The notes beneath the pieces are model-generated. The model was not told the origin of the DNA, did no database searches, and saw nothing but the letters and a program-made list of their open reading frames with translations. From assembly GCA_963576725.1 (NCBI GenBank), contig OY755236.1, forward strand, positions 63,338,636-63,402,635: 64,000 nucleotides of DNA, given 5' to 3'. Numbering within the stretch: the first letter of the stretch is position 1; every line of letters starts with the position of its first letter. Of the stretch, positions 1 through 11,240 are shown piece after piece. The translations under genes were made by a program, and so were the position numbers. This DNA is from Azorinus chamasolen. Taxonomy: Eukaryota; Mollusca; Bivalvia; Cardiida; Solecurtidae.

Positions 1-145
1 CTTTGACAAAAAGTGTAGAATCACATCTATATCATGTCAAAAGCAAACAGAGCAGACCCTGATCAGACGACTCCTATAGGTCTACTCTGTTTGCAAATGC
101 GTAAAAATGCGTTTATATGAGAGAAAGGGAGTAGGTAAAGATCAG
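1..145. repeat. Family A MITE, truncated by window edge
   Basis: Half element with the palindrome GCAAACAGAGCAGACCC...GTCTACTCTGTTTGC at 44-100 and the typical outer arm GCGTTTATATGAGAG. The hairpin tip is partly deleted. 146-316 holds nothing recognised. Confidence 0.7.
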
Positions 146-316
146 ATGGCGTCTGGCGTCTCACAAAATAAACAAATCACACACTTTCACGTACTTAAAG
201 GTATTGACAAACCCTCAATAGTTGTTTCGGTGGTGTAAAATAAAAAAGACCATTATACATTGTTGAGTCCCGTACTGAAATCCACTGCACTCGTACACAA
301 CTGTGAAAACTGAAAA

Positions 317-662
317 GCTATATTGGACTGGGCTCCGCCTCGTCAAATAGAGCATTTCTTGGCTGTGTACTCGTCCAACAGAGCATCTCTTGGGGCTGTG
401 TACTCGTCCAATAGAGCATCTCTTGGCTGTGTATTCGGCCAAAAGAGCATTTCACGGCTGGCTATCTACTCGTCCAATAGAGCATTTCATGGCTGTGTAC
501 TCATTCAATAGAGCTTTTTACGACTGTTTATTCGTCCAATAGAGCTTTTCACGACTGTGTACTCTCCAGTAGAGCTTTTGACGGCTGTGTACTTGTCCAA
601 TAGAGCTTTTCACAGCTGTGTACTCTCCAATAGATTTCAGTATTTAGAGCTATATTGGACTC
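317..662. repeat. 31-bp minisatellite, about 10 copies
   Basis: Degenerate tandem copies of a 31-base unit containing CCAATAGAGC and GGCTGTGTACTC. The array is bracketed by a direct repeat AGCTATATTGGACT at 317 and 650. Open frames here on both strands are translations of the repeat. Confidence 0.85.
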
Positions 663-714
663 GGTACGGAACCTAGCACTATATAATAACCTCATAATAT
701 ACCACATTATTGAA

Positions 715-805
715 GTGAACACGGCAGACCCTGACCAGACAGCTCCTACAAGATAATGATGGGTCTGCTCTGTTTGCAAAGTCGTAAATATTCGTATATA
801 TGAAG
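715..805. repeat. Family A MITE fragment
   Basis: Carries GCAGACCCTGACCAGACAGC and GGGTCTGCTCTGTTTGC with a diverged hairpin tip. The stretch 806-1195 shows only a weak B-box-like motif and no gene. Confidence 0.6.
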
Positions 806-1195
806 TGGTTAGAGACAGTCTATTTGTTTGTTTGTATCGGGCTTTGCGTCGTTTGATAGTATTTCAGTGATATCGCGATGCACATGTGGTGGAATATCCC
901 AGATGTTTTAGTGTATGGAACAAATTGAAAGAACACACGGGTAGTACCAGCGATCTACCGCAATCCAACTGGAATGCTATCAAATTGCCCAAGCCGGGAT
1001 TCGAATCACAGTGCCGTTTTAACTCACTGATGTGTTTGTTCAGGATTTGGACTTGTATTACTTCTTGTCATGTTAATTTGCACTAACATATAGTTTGTGT
1101 ATTTAGGTAATGCATTAATGTATTTACATATGTGCTTAGGTATTGAACACGATGCTATAGTCAATAAGACTTTCAGGTAGCTTTGATTTTAAAAA

Positions 1196-1320
1196 GCAAC
1201 CTTTACTTGATCGTTGATGCTTGATAAGTCCACCTTCTTACGCCTTAGCAAACAGAGTAGACCCTGATCAAACAACTTCTGTGGGAACATTAAGTGGCCG
1301 TTATAGAGAGGTTACTGTAC
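1196..1320. repeat. Mosaic of Family A and Family C fragments
   Basis: GCAAACAGAGTAGACCCTG from a Family A arm is followed within 40 bases by GTGGCCGTTATAGAGAGG, a Family C terminus. The junction suggests deletion between neighbouring elements. Confidence 0.5.
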
Positions 1321-1365
1321 ATGTAGAAGAATTAATCTTTTATTCAATAGATACGCCTTTAAATA

Positions 1366-1780
1366 TTTTCCTGTTCTAGATTTAGTCCAAATTTCAACAC
1401 CTATTGAATATTCATGGACAAATTAGTTATAATGAAATATGGAAGGTGGAATATTGTTACCATTTCAAAATTCCATTAGCAAACAGAGCAGACCCTGGTC
1501 AGACGGTTCCTCTAAAAGCAATCTGTTCTGGATCTTCTCTGTTCGCAAATACGTGAACATGTGTTTATATGAAGGTAAGGGTTAAACACAATTGCAAATA
1601 GAGTAGATTCAGAACAGACGGTCCCTGTGGGAGCCGTCTGACCAGTGTCTGCACTGTCCTCTTATGATAATATAGTTTCTGTCATGGCCAATATTTCACA
1701 TGTTCACCCGCCATTGTAAAACTCATCTATTATCCAGCGTGTCATTGTTTCCTACATGAATATTCATGGAATAAAGGGGT
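1366..1780. repeat. Two adjoining Family A MITE copies
   Basis: The first copy (about 1366-1585) runs from TTCCTGTTCTAG through GCAAACAGAGCAGACCC to TAAGGGTTAA. A second, diverged copy with GCAAATAGAGTAGATTC and GGAGCCGTCTGACC follows at once. Confidence 0.7.
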
Positions 1781-2284
1781 TTCACTCTTTCCTTCATACA
1801 AACGCCTTTTCACGCATTTGTAAACATAGAAGACCCAGATCAGACGAGTCTTTAAGTGCCTACTCTGTTTAATTATATACTTATGAATCTTTAATATACC
1901 TTACTCTACAGATTCTACCAATACAAAACTATCGTGTGTGTATATTATATGCCTTTATATAAATAAAAATCGGCTAATAAATATGCATGATGCCATTATT
2001 TCTTACATGAATATTCAACAGACAAATGGGTTTAACCGTTTCCCTGTTCTATGTTCATTCCGAATTTCAATACCTGAATGTTCATGGACAAAAAGGTAAT
2101 AATGAAATACATGTATGGAAGGTGGAACATTGTAGCCATTTTAGAAAATAAAGAAACATATCTTTTAAATTCCACTATCAAACAGAGCAGGCCCTGATCA
2201 GACGGCTCCTATAGGAGCCGTCTGATCTGGGTCTACTCTGTTTGCAAATGCGTGAAAACACGTTTATATGAAGGGAAGGGTTGA
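1780..2284. repeat. Two Family A MITEs sharing one TTAA
   Basis: An element at 1780-2035 and one in the opposite orientation at 2032-2284 meet at a single TTAACC. The second has a nearly complete hairpin GATCAGACGGCTCC/GGAGCCGTCTGATC around TATA. Confidence 0.8.
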
Positions 2285-2702
2285 GTCATTTTCATAAAGG
2301 ACGGTCTTATAGTCACCAAGTAAAAGTGTTAGCCCTTTCAACAGTAAGTTAAAATTCGTTAGACTAATTGTCGGTTACTTCATTTCTAGGTGTACATTTC
2401 AATATAGAATCAAGATATAATCAGAGTTTCTGACAGTTTGAATGTTGATGAGATGCCCAGTTGGTCGGCGTCCCATCTGGATCCAAACTGTTGGCAGATA
2501 TTACAACATATCTTGACATGTGTGGGGTGTGGGTAACCAATAAAAAAAATGTGGCGTGTACTATCGTCTTTCCATCATCACGTTACGATACACATTTTTG
2601 TACATTTTTGGTACGCCGGGTACATGTATGCGTGGTACTAGTACACCCCGGTATATGTTCAGTCCTCTTTATCGTTTCGATCCACGGCAAACTGAAAAAT
2701 AA

Positions 2703-2913
2703 CTATAGTAAAACTCAACTAAAGCGACTACTTTGCGAAATAACATAGTTGTCATTAAATGCAAGTGGTTGCTTAATACAGGGCGAAAGTTATGCTGAAA
2801 GTTCCTGCAGGAACTTTCTGCATAACTTTCGCCTTGCATTAAGCAACCACTTGCTATTAAGATTCATACTTATACCTCTTGTTGGTATTCGCATTAGAAG
2901 GGGGTTTACTGTA
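2703..2913. repeat. Family C MITE
   Basis: Ends resemble TAGTAAAACTC...GTTTACTGTA. The long central hairpin carries GGTTGCTTAATACAGGGCG and its complement, with GTTCCTGCAGGAAC at the tip. Just upstream, 2435-2500 holds a Family E remnant (TCTGGATCCAAACTGTT). Confidence 0.75.
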
Positions 2914-3065
2914 TTTTAAATTACTACTTGTGGCTGGTTATTTGACACTTAGAGAGTATTTCATCCACATATTTAACTTCAGCATGGGATAATTGGGCAA
3001 GTTGTGATAACTGATAACTCTCGACTACTTTCGATTACCGTTTCGATCCTGATTGGACACAGATC

Positions 3066-3420
3066 TACCATTTCCCTGTTGAATATGCATGTAAGAAATA
3101 ATGACACCATGAATATCTATTAGTTGAATTTTTATAATGGAATAATGTACACAGACTGTTTTTGGTGTTGGTAGAGTCAGATCCTTTATCATTTGATAAG
3201 CAAATAGCAAACCCTGATCAGACGGCTCCACTAGAGGCCATCTGATGATGGTCTACTCTGTTTGCAAACGCGTAAAAAGGCGTATTTATTGAGTAAAGGT
3301 TAAAAATGTTACCATATCATATAAACGCTTTTTTCGTTTTTGCAAACAGAGTAGACCCAGATCAGGGTCCACTCTGTATGATTATGGTATTGAATAAATT
3401 TGATTTTATAGTTTCCACCA
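3066..3420. repeat. Family A MITE (3066-3303) plus fragment
   Basis: The first copy runs from TTTCCCTGTTGAATATGC to GAGTAAAGGTTAA with a diverged hairpin. The second (3310-3420) keeps GCAAACAGAGTAGACCCAG, but its hairpin tip is deleted. 3421-3593 holds nothing recognised. Confidence 0.7.
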
Positions 3421-3593
3421 TGGTGAAAATAATATGTTCCCCAATGTTCCTTTTTATTGATTCTGCTCATGAATATTAATGAGGTGATGAAAGCTCGAAT
3501 AAATGTGGTTTAATACATATACATGTGTACAGCATAATAACTATAGAGCGGCCGCTTGATGAATAAATATAGGTGTATTTAAAAGCAGGTGGT

Positions 3594-3822
3594 TTAACCC
3601 ATTACCTCAAAGGCTATATTTAGATACAACCTCTTTGAATAAATCTACCGAAAAGGAACATTATCTAGAGAAAAGAAAAAAAATAGAATTTTGTGGTTTG
3701 AAACCATTCTGATAAATAGAGCATTTGTTCCTACATGAGCAAATGCTCTATTTATCACAATGGTTTCACAAAGTGACTTCTATTGAGTCGTCAAAAGTCG
3801 TCAATATGAGGGAATGGCTTAA
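3594..3822. repeat. Family B MITE
   Basis: TTAACCCATTACC at the left and GAGGGAATGGCTTAA at the right bound a hairpin with ATAAATAGAGCATTTG and its complement. The body has the Family B marker CAACCTCTTTGAATAAATC. Confidence 0.85.
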
Positions 3823-3957
3823 TGCAGAACGGAAGTAATTCAGAAAACTCCTACAGGAGCTTTCTGCACAAATTTCATCCTGTATTAAGCTACCACCTGC
3901 CCTTACAACGCAGACTTGAACCGTTTTTAGTGGCCGTGTTAGTGCTATTTTACAGTA
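3817..3957. repeat. Family C MITE fragment fused to Family B end
   Basis: The CTTAATGC of the Family C hairpin arm coincides with the closing TTAA of the preceding Family B copy. It runs to TTTTACAGTA. One end of the element is missing. Confidence 0.6.
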
Positions 3958-4180
3958 GGTAGCATTTCTGCCGGGTAGAAAGGAAAACATTTGGGTTGGG
4001 TGAAAAACTTCTGACTCGTTATCAGGTGTGTGTGTAATTCTAGTTAGGGTTTGTATTCATGCATGAGTCTTGAGACCTGATTTGTTTTCTCTGGGCACCA
4101 CTTTATAAGTTTCATGTTACATGTTTCATGTACATGTATGTTCAATTCATTCAATGACACGTGTTAGAAGTATGTAAAAC

Positions 4181-4395
4181 GTCACCAGCTCATAGACTAT
4201 TTTAAAACCAGCTCCTCTGAATAAATTTACTGTCAAGGAGTATTTACTTCAAGAAAAGGAAACTTTTAGAACTGTGTAGTTTTCAAACCATTGTGATACA
4301 TAAAGCATATGTTCATATGGGGCAAATGCTCTATTTATCGCAATGGTTTCAAAAATTGACCTTTGCAGAGGCGTCAATATGAGGGAATGGGTTAA
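4181..4395. repeat. Family B MITE
   Basis: The diverged left end lacks the TTAACCC start. Hairpin arms AAACCATTGTGATA and ATCGCAATGGTTTC are kept, as is the right end GAGGGAATGGGTTAA. Confidence 0.75.
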
Positions 4396-4769
4396 TGAAA
4401 AGTATCAAGGTGTGGAAATAACTTAAAATTGTAGACGTTTGGTGTAAAGTGGCTATTCACAAATGTTCTACTTCATGTGCGTTTTTAGTTTTATAACCCA
4501 TCGTTACTACTCGGCGGTGTTCTGATTGTTCCCCCGAGGTGTTCCGAATGCTTCCGTATGTGTTCGTGATACTATTTCGTTTACCTATGGCAGTGTAAAC
4601 TGTTAGTATATGATTCACAAATGCATTTTAAGATAGAAATCTTCATAAAATGGCCCAGAGTGGTTTTGAGATATTTAAAAATACGTTATTTAGAGACAAG
4701 CTACCATTAAGTACTCTTCTCGTACGGCTCCAAGAGAGGTAACACACTATACATTACAGCAACACGTGG

Positions 4770-5117
4770 CTTATAATGACATATAAACATACGGGTTTTC
4801 GCTATGACAAAAACTGTAGAATCATGTTTATATTACTTCATAAACAAACAGAACAGCTGTTTGGCAGCATAATGCAGGCAAAGATAATACAACAAGCTCT
4901 CTCAACAGCGTTCCGTGAAGCACTGGAGATTTTCAGCATAACCCTTTCATCACTGTTAAGGGGCAATTACTAGAAAAAAATACAACTGTGTAGTTTTTTA
5001 AATCATTGTGATAAAAAGAGCATTTGCTCCTATGGAGCAAATGCTCTATTTGTCACAACGGTTTCCAAAAGTGACTGTTTACAGAGGTATCAAAAGGTAA
5101 TATGAGGAAACGTGTTG
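4770..5117. repeat. Family A fragment followed by Family B fragment
   Basis: A Family A arm (AAACAAACAGAACAG) is followed by a Family B hairpin, GAGCATTTGCTCCTATGG with its complement, ending near GTGTTGAAC. 4396-4769 and 5118-5400 show nothing recognised. Confidence 0.6.
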
Positions 5118-5400
5118 AACTTGTAACTAATGATTTCAAATCGACAAATGTTACATTTCCACTACATGTTACCCATTCTTTATTGTATACAAACCCATAA
5201 TCATAATGGCTTAGTACCACCCCATAAAGTTTACATACCTACCCAAAGATGAAGCAAATACCGAACAATGCGTGTATGCACCCAGCCATCTATTGCCACA
5301 TACCGTAAGATATTTACGGCGAAAAGTCAAAAGAAGTCTGGATATGGGTATCTAACCATTCATCTGCTGAATATTCATTTGAGTAATAAAGACTTTATTA

Positions 5401-5604
5401 CAGTATAACCTCTCTTAACCGGAATTCTAGTAGATAATAATTTAGATACTTTTAGGCAGGTGGCTGCTTAATGCAGGGTGAAAGTCATGCAGAAAGCTCC
5501 TCTAGGAGCTTTCTGCATGACTTTCACCCTGCATTAAGCTGCCACCTGTCTCCAAGACCGATATTCATACTAAATTTAACTGCCGGTTAAGAGAGGTTTT
5601 GCTG
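5401..5604. repeat. Family C MITE, complete with TA duplication
   Basis: CAGTATAACCTCTC at the left and GAGAGGTTTTGCTG at the right are near-perfect inverted ends flanked by TA. The middle is a hairpin of about 95 bases with almost perfect pairing (GCAGGTGGCTGCTTAATGC, tip GCTCCTCTAGGAGC). Confidence 0.88.
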
Positions 5605-5639
5605 TAGCTGGTATTTCAAGACAGTATTTTTGGTTATAG

Positions 5640-5773
5640 TAGAAACTGCATACTCTGGTATGTACTATTCTATACCTGTAGGCAAAAAGGAGATCCTTAC
5701 AGGAGCCGTCTGGTCTGAGCCCACTATGTTTGCAAATACGTGAAAAGGGCATATCTATCAGGTAAAGGGTTAA
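5640..5773. repeat. Family A MITE fragment
   Basis: Diverged hairpin with GGAGCCGTCTGGTCTGAG, followed by GCAAATACGTGAAAAG and the terminal GGTAAAGGGTTAA. Confidence 0.6.
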
Positions 5774-5793
5774 GATAAATGGCTGATCAACGC

Positions 5794-6053
5794 CACAGGT
5801 GCTAGGCGCGTAACCATTTCATAAATACTACTTATAAATACCTTCAAATACGTCTAGACATTATACTTTGACATTAAAAAATGAAAAACAATTCGGATTT
5901 CTTTTTTGCATAGTATATTCCATCTACTATAGTAATGTACTATACGAAAAAATCATTTTTTTTACTGCCAAAGTATATATACGTTAATGTCTAAACGTAT
6001 TTGGAGGTATTTATAAGTAGTATTTGTGAATGGTCACGCGCCTAGCACCTATG
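5794..6053. mobile_element. hAT-like MITE with long inverted ends and 8-bp target duplication
   Basis: The ends CAYAGGTGCTAGGCGCG continue into inverted repeats of about 65 bases (through ATACTACTTATAAATACC). The flanks ATCAACGC (5786-5793) and ACCAACGC (6054-6061) are an 8-base duplication with one change. Length is 260 bp with no coding capacity. The 8-bp duplication and CA-start termini suggest the hAT superfamily; this is inference. Confidence 0.8.
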
Positions 6054-6061
6054 ACCAACGC

Positions 6062-6150
6062 AGGACAATCGCAATGCAGAGATGTCCCTGATGGAGCTTT
6101 CTGCATAACTTTTGTACGGCATTAAGCAATCGCCTGCTTTTAAAGACGAA
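6062..6150. repeat. Family C fragment
   Basis: Diverged half hairpin with GGAGCTTTCTGCATAAC and GCATTAAGCAATCGCCTGC, next to the hAT-like MITE. Confidence 0.5.
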
Positions 6151-6159
6151 CATCTAATT

Positions 6160-6407
6160 TCATTAACCATTTCCTCTATATAAACGCCGTTTCACACCTT
6201 TGCAAACAGACTAGACCCAGATCAAACGGCTCCTGTAGGAGACGTCTGATCAGGGTTCTACTTGCTTATAATATGATATAAATCTGACTCTACAGTTTTT
6301 ATCAAATCAAAGAAATTCCTTTTAAAAATTTAAATTCTGAAAATTCAGCTAATAGATATTTATGGTGTCATTATTTCTTACATAAATGTTGAACAGGGAC
6401 AATATTA
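6160..6407. repeat. Family A MITE
   Basis: Runs from ATTAACCATTTCC through GCAAACAGACTAGACCC and GACGTCTGATCAGGG to GAACAGGGACAATATTAA. The tail ATTTATGGTGTCATTATTTC is typical of the family. Confidence 0.75.
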
Positions 6408-6509
6408 AATGACCGATACAGGGAGATTCGTTTCTATTCAATTCATATTTAGTTTCCATGACATTCATGACACATTTTCTTAATCCTTCACCTGATGAAA
6501 ATTTTTGTC

Positions 6510-7013
6510 AGAACACATTTTGAGCATCCCCCCCCCCCCCCCCCACCAAAAAAAATAAATAAGTTTTTCCCAGCTGTGTTTTATTTAACGGTTTCAATGG
6601 TAACCCGAGGCAATTTTCGAAACTACCTTGGTCCAGAAAATGCGTCATAACTTTACTTTTAGAGGCAATAGAAGGACAAAACAAGTACAAAAGTAAAACA
6701 GAGACATATAGCTTGAATATGATATATAATTTGATTAATAATCATAAATGCATTCTTATGAATATTAATGAGGAAGTAAAAAATGCGGGTTTTTTTTAGA
6801 AAAAAGGAGTTTGTTGTTTAATCTGAAAGGCCTATTAATGCACTAAAAACGATTGAATTATTTAGGTTTAAATTGTTCGTTCGGGTTCTCGGAACGCATT
6901 TTGAGCATTCCCCCAAAATAAGTTTGTCCCAGCTATGTTTTATTTAACGGTTTCCATGGTAACCCGAGGTAAATTTCGAAATATCTTTGGTTCAGAAAAT
7001 GCGTCATAACTTT
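6510..7013. repeat. Dispersed direct duplication of about 110 bp
   Basis: Two diverged copies (about 6510-6655 and 6893-7013) share CATTTTGAGCAT, CCCAGCT, TTTATTTAACGGTTTC, ATGGTAACCCGAGG and CAGAAAATGCGTCATAAC. The first copy has a C run of 15 or more bases. The origin is not recognised. Confidence 0.7.
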
Positions 7014-7229
7014 GGTTATAACCTATGATATATTTTGACACCGATGACATATTTTGACACCGAGAGGCGTTTGTCAGAAACTGGTTGTTATGCTATATTA
7101 TGATGGTTTTACCATATGTATGCATGTTTTAGTGTCTTTTATTCATGCTTTTGGGTTGTAGAGAGGGATTGGGGGTTAGGGGGCTAGAGGGGGTGGGAGG
7201 TAGCACGCGCCGAACACCTGTGATCTGAC

Positions 7230-7532
7230 CAAAGCTGACCCTTTATCTCTTCGTAAAACGGAGTAGAACTACATCAGACGGCTCCTGTATGGGCTTTCTG
7301 ATTAGATACTTTTCTGTTTGCTTATTGGCACTTTTTTTATTCTAAAGTCCAATACCTACTGAAAGTTCATGGACAAAATGAAGGTGGAACATTATAGCCA
7401 TTTTAGAAAGTAAAGAAACAGATAGTTTAAACTACATTAGCAAGCAGAGCAGGCCCTGATCAGACGGCTCTTTATCTGACCTGGGTCTACTTTGATTCCA
7501 AATGCGTGAGAACACGTTTATATGAAGGGAAG
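7230..7532. repeat. Two Family A MITE fragments
   Basis: The first copy has CATCAGACGGCTCCTG. The second (about 7336-7532) has AGGTGGAACATTATAGCC, GCAGGCCCTGATCAGACGG and GTTTATATGAAGGG. 7533-8523 holds no recognised element apart from a weak Family E trace around 8080-8230. Confidence 0.65.
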
Positions 7533-8523
7533 GGGTAATATGGCTCTGACTATACAGTTTTCGAGATGGCAAATTTTCCTTGTCCATATGCCGTTATAAA
7601 AATCGGTTAATTAATATTCATAAAATAATTATTTCTTGCATAAATATTCGCGAAGTAAAGGATTTAAGAAATGGATGGCTGAGAAAAAAACATACATCCA
7701 AAAAAAATTAATACAAACTACACTTTGAAAAGACGAGAGTTTCCATGGTTGTATATACATGTAGTTACTTCCGTGTCAGGGTTTCGGGTTTCGGGTGTCT
7801 AACCATTTCAGTGCTAGTGGTTAATCCGTGTTTACCTATGCAGTTTGTTTCCTGATGAGGCACTGCAGTAACCTGGCGTTTAATCAAAATGCAAACTGTC
7901 TGATACTGCCATTTTGTTTCTTGAAAGAAAAGGAAAGAAAATTAAATAATTAAAAGTGTAGCTGGCGACAGAGTTCGCTGTCAACAGCACTTGGCAGCGA
8001 AAGAGGTAACCGCGTCACGTTTTCCTGTGAAAACGCCCCATAAGTTAGCATATGGCGCAATATGGGTGTTTTCAAAGTGTTTGGATCCAGATGAGACACT
8101 AGGTAACTCAGCATATCACGAGGATCAATCTTTTTTACACTCGTATCGTATTAACATCAATTCATTCAAAGTTTGAGAACTTATTGACCACGTGACAAAC
8201 AGCCTGGATCTTGAGACACCGAGTAATCTAGATCCAACCACTGCTTGCAAATGCGAGTCAGGTCGCGCATAATACGAGATTGGTTTACTTATACATGTAT
8301 TTACAAACGCAACACACACAATTTCAGCAGACGACATTATATACAGCGTGCTAAGCGGTAAACGCCTTATTGCGAAACAAAACCTCCGTAAACAAGCACA
8401 GTGGACCGTGAAATCAAATGTGAGTTCGTGACTACGGATAGAAATTCTAAACTAGATACAACATAAAATGGTGACTTGAACGTGATTTTTTTTTCTCCCC
8501 TTCATTTCTTTGTAGTCGCCAGC

Positions 8524-8776
8524 TTAACCCTTTACCTACCATATAAACGTTAAACGTTTTCACGCATTTGCAAACATATTAGACCCAGAGTAGACGGCTC
8601 CTGTAGGAGCCGTCTGATCAGGGTCTGATCTTTTTGCTTATGCAATTATTCTAGATATGTCTACCGTTTCTGCCAATACCAATCATTTTCCCTACATCTA
8701 CATGTACCGTTATAAAATTCATAAATACCCATGATGGCATTATTTCTTGCATGAATATTCAACAGGGAAGGGGTTG
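8524..8776. repeat. Family A MITE
   Basis: TTAACCCTTTACC to GGGAAGGGGTTGA. The hairpin tip is GACGGCTCCTGTAGGAGCC, and the tail carries GATGGCATTATTTCTTGC. Confidence 0.8.
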
Positions 8777-8799
8777 AAGTAATAGAGCATTGGGACATA

Positions 8800-9005
8800 C
8801 AGTAATACCTCGATAGTTCGAAATACTAGTATAGAACTAAGTAGATACTTTCAGGCAGGTGGCTGCTTAATGGAGGTTGGAAGTCATGCCGAAAGCTACT
8901 GCTAGAGGAGCTTTTTGCACGACTTTCATCCTGCATTAAGCTGCCTCCTGTCTTAGAGCAATAATGATACGTATTGTAGTGTTCGACTAATTACCTTTTT
9001 AACTG
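8800..9005. repeat. Family C MITE
   Basis: CAGTAATACCTCGATAG...TTTTTAACTG ends with a hairpin AGGCAGGTGGCTGCTTAATG, tip diverged. TA lies on both sides. Confidence 0.8.
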
Positions 9006-9049
9006 TAATTGAAATATTCAGCTGTACAAGTGCTGGCGAGGAATCCGAA

Positions 9050-9290
9050 CTCTATGTTTCTATGTTTATTCAAAATTTCAATACCTGAATATTCATAGAC
9101 AAAATAGTTATAATAAAACATGGAAGATGGAGCATTGTAGCCATTTTAGAAAGTAATAAAGAAACAGATACATTGTATATCGAATTCCATTAGCAAACAG
9201 AGCAGATCCTGATCCTATAGGAGCCGTCTGATCTGAGTCTACTCTGTTTGCAAATACATGAAAACACGTTTATATGAAGGGACGGGTTAA
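9050..9290. repeat. Family A MITE
   Basis: Variant with AATATTCATAGAC and GGAGCATTGTAGCC in the body. The hairpin tip is shortened to CCTATAGGAGCCGTCTG. It ends GGGACGGGTTAA. Confidence 0.75.
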
Positions 9291-9394
9291 TTATTCTGGT
9301 AATTATTGTATCATTACTCTTAAGTATTAGGACACTCCCTCCTCTCCATGAATTAATCAATTAAGTACAGTTTTGACAACTTAAATTGGACTAA

Positions 9395-9990
9395 TAAAGT
9401 AGAAACTAGTGTAGGCCCTGATCAAAGTGTTCCTACAGGAGTTATTTTGTCTGGACCTGCACTAATGGCATTTGCAAACAGTATAAACACAGATTAGACG
9501 TCTCCTATAGGAACCGTCTGATCAGAGTCTGTGTCTGCTCTGTTTGCTTATGCAATAATATACATTAGATATGATTCTGCAGTTTCTGTCTGAGCCTAAC
9601 CATCGTGTGTATCTGTGCTATTATACAAATTCAGCTTATAAATATTCATGGTCTCATTATTCCTAACATGAATATAAACAGTAAAAGGGTTAAGGAAATA
9701 CGGGAACTCGGTACTAGATCTTTATCCTAGATATTTCATGTTCGCCTATTGTGCATACAAGGTCATTTTAACCCTTTTCACGTCTTTGCAAATAGAGTAG
9801 ACCCAGATCACACGGATCATGTGGGAGCTGTCTGGTAAGGAGCTGCTCTATTTGTCTATGGAATTATATAGATCAGATGCCAAAGTTTCTGTCAAAGTCA
9901 AAAAGTCCTGCATTCTCTTACCATTATAATACTCCATTTAATACATATTCATGGTGTTATTATTTCTTACATGAAATTAAACCGAGTTAC
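9395..9990. repeat. Family F fragment and two Family A MITEs
   Basis: The Family F-like hairpin GTGTAGGCCCTGATC is near 9410. Family A follows at about 9470-9691 (GACGTCTCCTATAGGAACC, ending AAAAGGGTTAA) and from 9767 (TTAACCCTTTTCACG). Confidence 0.7.
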
Positions 9991-10055
9991 ATTTTCAGAT
10001 AGCATTGTTCCAGGTCACACAGATTAGTAAGAATCAGTGCACATCTTTAACCTTG

Positions 10056-10132
10056 GTGCCTCAATACCTCAGTGCTATAGTATCCGTCTTCTACTCGAGA
10101 GGTCGTGAGTTCGAATCGCAACGCAGAGGCAC
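10056..10132 (+). repeat. Degenerate tRNA-like sequence (probable SINE head or tRNA fossil)
   Basis: A 77-base segment has a perfect 7-bp acceptor-like stem (GTGCCTC with GAGGCAC) and a B-box-like GAGTTCGAATC. The T stem and anticodon arm pair poorly, so a working tRNA is unlikely. Confidence 0.4.
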
Positions 10133-10165
10133 ATATTCCTATGTTGTGTTACATGTAAAACAAGG

Positions 10166-10409
10166 ATTAAATCTTTATCTGTTCAATATAAGAAATAATG
10201 ACATCAAAAATATGTATCAGCTGAAATTTTATAATGTAAACTTTTTAAGGGAATTGCTTGCTTTGACAAAAATGGTAGAATCAGACCTATGTCATGTCAT
10301 AAGCAAACAGGGAAGACCATAATCAAAAGAGTCCTGCAGGTGCCGCCTGACCTGGGTCTTTTGTGTTTGTGAATGCGTGAAAAGGCGTTTATATGACGGA
10401 CGGTGTTAA
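10166..10409. repeat. Family A MITE
   Basis: The body has AAGAAATAATGACATC. The hairpin is GCAAACAGGGAAGACC...GACCTGGGTC. The right end is GCGTTTATATGACGG then GGTGTTAA. Confidence 0.75.
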
Positions 10410-10425
10410 GATTGGCATGTTTACT

Positions 10426-10640
10426 TAACCCATTCCCTCCTAGACCCAACCTCTTTGAATTGACTACCAACAAGGAGCATTAACTATAGAAAATGAGAAC
10501 TCTGGAATTGTGTAGTTTTGAAACCATTGGGATGAATAGAGCATTTGGTCCTATGGAGCAAATGCTGTAATTATCACAATGATTTACATAAATGGGTTTT
10601 ACAAATGCGCAAAAAATCTTCAGTAAGACAGAATGGGTTT
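10426..10640. repeat. Family B MITE
   Basis: TTAACCCATTCCCTCC at the left, markers ACCTCTTTGAATTG and GAAACCATTGGGATG, and hairpin tip GGTCCTATGGAGC. It ends GAATGGGTTTAA. Confidence 0.75.
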
Positions 10641-10729
10641 AAAAAGGGGAAATGGTCAAATATTAATAGTACGCGTCGAGCTATAGCGAATAAATCTATA
10701 ATCGATCAAGAAAGACTCGCACAAGCTGC

Positions 10730-11110
10730 TCAACCCTTTGCTTGATAAATATTCATGTCAGAAATGATGTCATCATGCATATTTATAAGTTGAATATTTA
10801 TAATGGCATACATGTATATACGCAGCACTGTTTGGTGTAAGTAAAAACTAGATTCAGATCTATCATATTTTTATAAGCAAATAGAGCAGACCTGGTCAGA
10901 CGGATCCTGCAGATCTGGGTCTACTCTGGTTGCAAATGCGTGAACATATTTGTATGACGGAAATGGCAAACTTTTTATGCAAGAAATATTGACACCATGA
11001 ACATTAATTAGCTGATTTTGAAAATGGTATATGAAACAGGAGGTGTTTGTTAATGCAGACTCTGTAAAACCATATCTACATGATTTCATAAACAAACAGC
11101 GCGGACAAAT
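10730..11110. repeat. Family A MITE plus truncated copy
   Basis: The first copy (10730-10970) contains GCAAATAGAGCAGACCTGG and GATCTGGGTCTACTCTGG. The second repeats the body AGAAATATTGACACCATG and stops in the hairpin arm AAACAAACAGCGCGG. Confidence 0.65.
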
Positions 11111-11182
11111 ATTGAATTGTAACAGATGACTTTTTGTTTGCTAGATCTACACTGGATGCCTTAATTACCCAAAGTATTCGGA

Positions 11183-11183
<1 letters not shown>

Positions 11184-11238
<55 letters not shown>
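11184..11238 (+). repeat. C run and (CT)n microsatellite next to exon 1
   Basis: Eleven C bases lead into about 22 CT dinucleotides ending directly before the candidate ATG. It could be 5' UTR or promoter DNA, or an extreme polypyrimidine tract for a splice acceptor (ATGTTAG follows). Confidence 0.9.

Positions 11239-11240
<2 letters not shown>

Noticed and set aside
970..1020. B-box-like GGGATTCGAATC as a tRNA or SINE
   Set aside because: No A box, acceptor stem or tail could be found around it.
10056..10132. Functional tRNA gene
   Set aside because: The acceptor-like stem is perfect, but the T and anticodon stems do not pair; kept only as a tRNA-like repeat.
11134..11238. N-terminal extension of exon 1 with a long Leu-Ser run
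   Set aside because: The run is the (CT)n microsatellite in frame; the ATG at 11239 gives a better signal peptide.
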